Position numbers and translations under genes: made by a program. The notes under the pieces were generated by a model. The model ran no database searches and was not told the DNA's origin. It saw only the letters and a list, made by a program, of their open reading frames with translations. From the NCBI RefSeq assembly GCF_029960665.1, contig NZ_JASBRB010000004.1, positions 1-64,000 on the forward strand: a stretch of DNA of 64,000 bases, read 5' to 3'. Source of the DNA: Pseudarthrobacter sp. AL07. GTDB lineage: Bacteria; Actinomycetota; Actinomycetes; Actinomycetales; Micrococcaceae. Below, in pieces: positions 63,904 to 64,000 of this stretch; within the stretch, counting starts at the first letter, position 1, and each line of letters begins with the position of its first letter.

Positions 63904-64000
63904 GGGGGAATCAGCGAGAAAATGCTGGCTCAGACCCTCAAGACCCTGGAGCGCGACGGACTGGTGCTGCGGAAGGCCCAGCCGGTCATCCCGCCCCGCG
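63904..64000 (+). pseudogene. HxlR-family regulator fragment, runs off the window
   Basis: Frame from 63907: GISEKMLAQTLKTLERDGLV then LRKAQPVIPPR, the recognition-helix and wing-side part of HxlR winged-helix proteins. The N-terminal Cys-bearing third is absent; the DNA before it belongs to the GNAT-like fragment. The rest lies beyond the window, so only the 5' loss is certain. Confidence 0.7.

Overview
The window is high-GC, gene-dense chromosomal DNA from an actinobacterium. Protein style and gene content fit Arthrobacter sensu lato (Arthrobacter, Pseudarthrobacter or Paenarthrobacter): Actinobacteria-type hut genes, an Asp23 envelope operon, an alpha-glucoside-type ABC system and many TAG-type -10 boxes. 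No rRNA, CRISPR array, transposase, phage gene or origin was seen. The genus is an inference from family resemblance.

Layout. 0-6 kb: housekeeping genes (5' tip of class II fructose-bisphosphate aldolase, a TrmH/SpoU methyltransferase, a HAD-IIA phosphatase, a Tat-exported hydrolase, pyrE, nadE) around a wrecked sugar locus in which a GH3 glycosidase remnant and a LacI remnant are fused head to head. 5.8-9.5 kb: IclR regulator divergent from a two-subunit 3-oxoacid CoA-transferase and a thiolase, with a duplicated candidate operator. 9.5-13.4 kb: ankyrin lipoprotein plus GlcG/HbpS-like protein, a NarL-type two-component system, and a cold-shock gene with promoter and terminator. 13.4-21.3 kb: acyl-CoA catabolism (acyl-CoA dehydrogenase, acyl-CoA synthetase, MarR regulator, and the tightly packed mmsA / 3-hydroxyisobutyryl-CoA hydrolase / mmsB / enoyl-CoA hydratase set of valine degradation). 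21.4-28 kb: exonuclease III, an unknown protein, and a LacI-controlled binding-protein-dependent sugar importer. 28.2-30.6 kb: five-gene Asp23/AmaP-like operon. 30.8-31.1 kb: tRNA-Phe, tRNA-Asp and tRNA-Glu. 31.3-36.8 kb: PHP phosphoesterase, EamA exporter, methyltransferase pseudogene, small metalloprotease, CDF metal exporter and a secreted NlpC/P60 hydrolase. 36.9-45.6 kb: ABC exporter with a LolA-like exported protein, a PEP-synthase/rifamycin-phosphotransferase-like enzyme, a tandem universal stress protein, a shortened flavoprotein and CopC. 45.7-50.9 kb: UvrA paralogue, NCS2 purine permease, Na+/H+ antiporter. 51.1-63.7 kb: histidine utilisation (hutG, hutH, hutU and an IclR regulator), with a CitA/CitB-type two-component system and the tctCBA tripartite carboxylate transporter lying between hutG and hutHU. 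The right edge has a second chimera, a GNAT-like start joined to an HxlR fragment.

Themes. (1) At least eight genes have a TANNNT -10 box 6-7 nt before the start codon, which points to leaderless mRNAs. (2) Three loci carry deletion scars (GH3/LacI, methyltransferase, GNAT/HxlR). (3) Paired sequence-specific palindromes mark the likely targets of the two IclR regulators, the LacI regulator and perhaps the MarR and CitB regulators. I found no clearly new multi-gene system. The best leads are the regulatory pairs, the leaderless promoters, the two 17-bp-arm inverted repeats, the shortened flavoprotein and the rifamycin-phosphotransferase-like enzyme.
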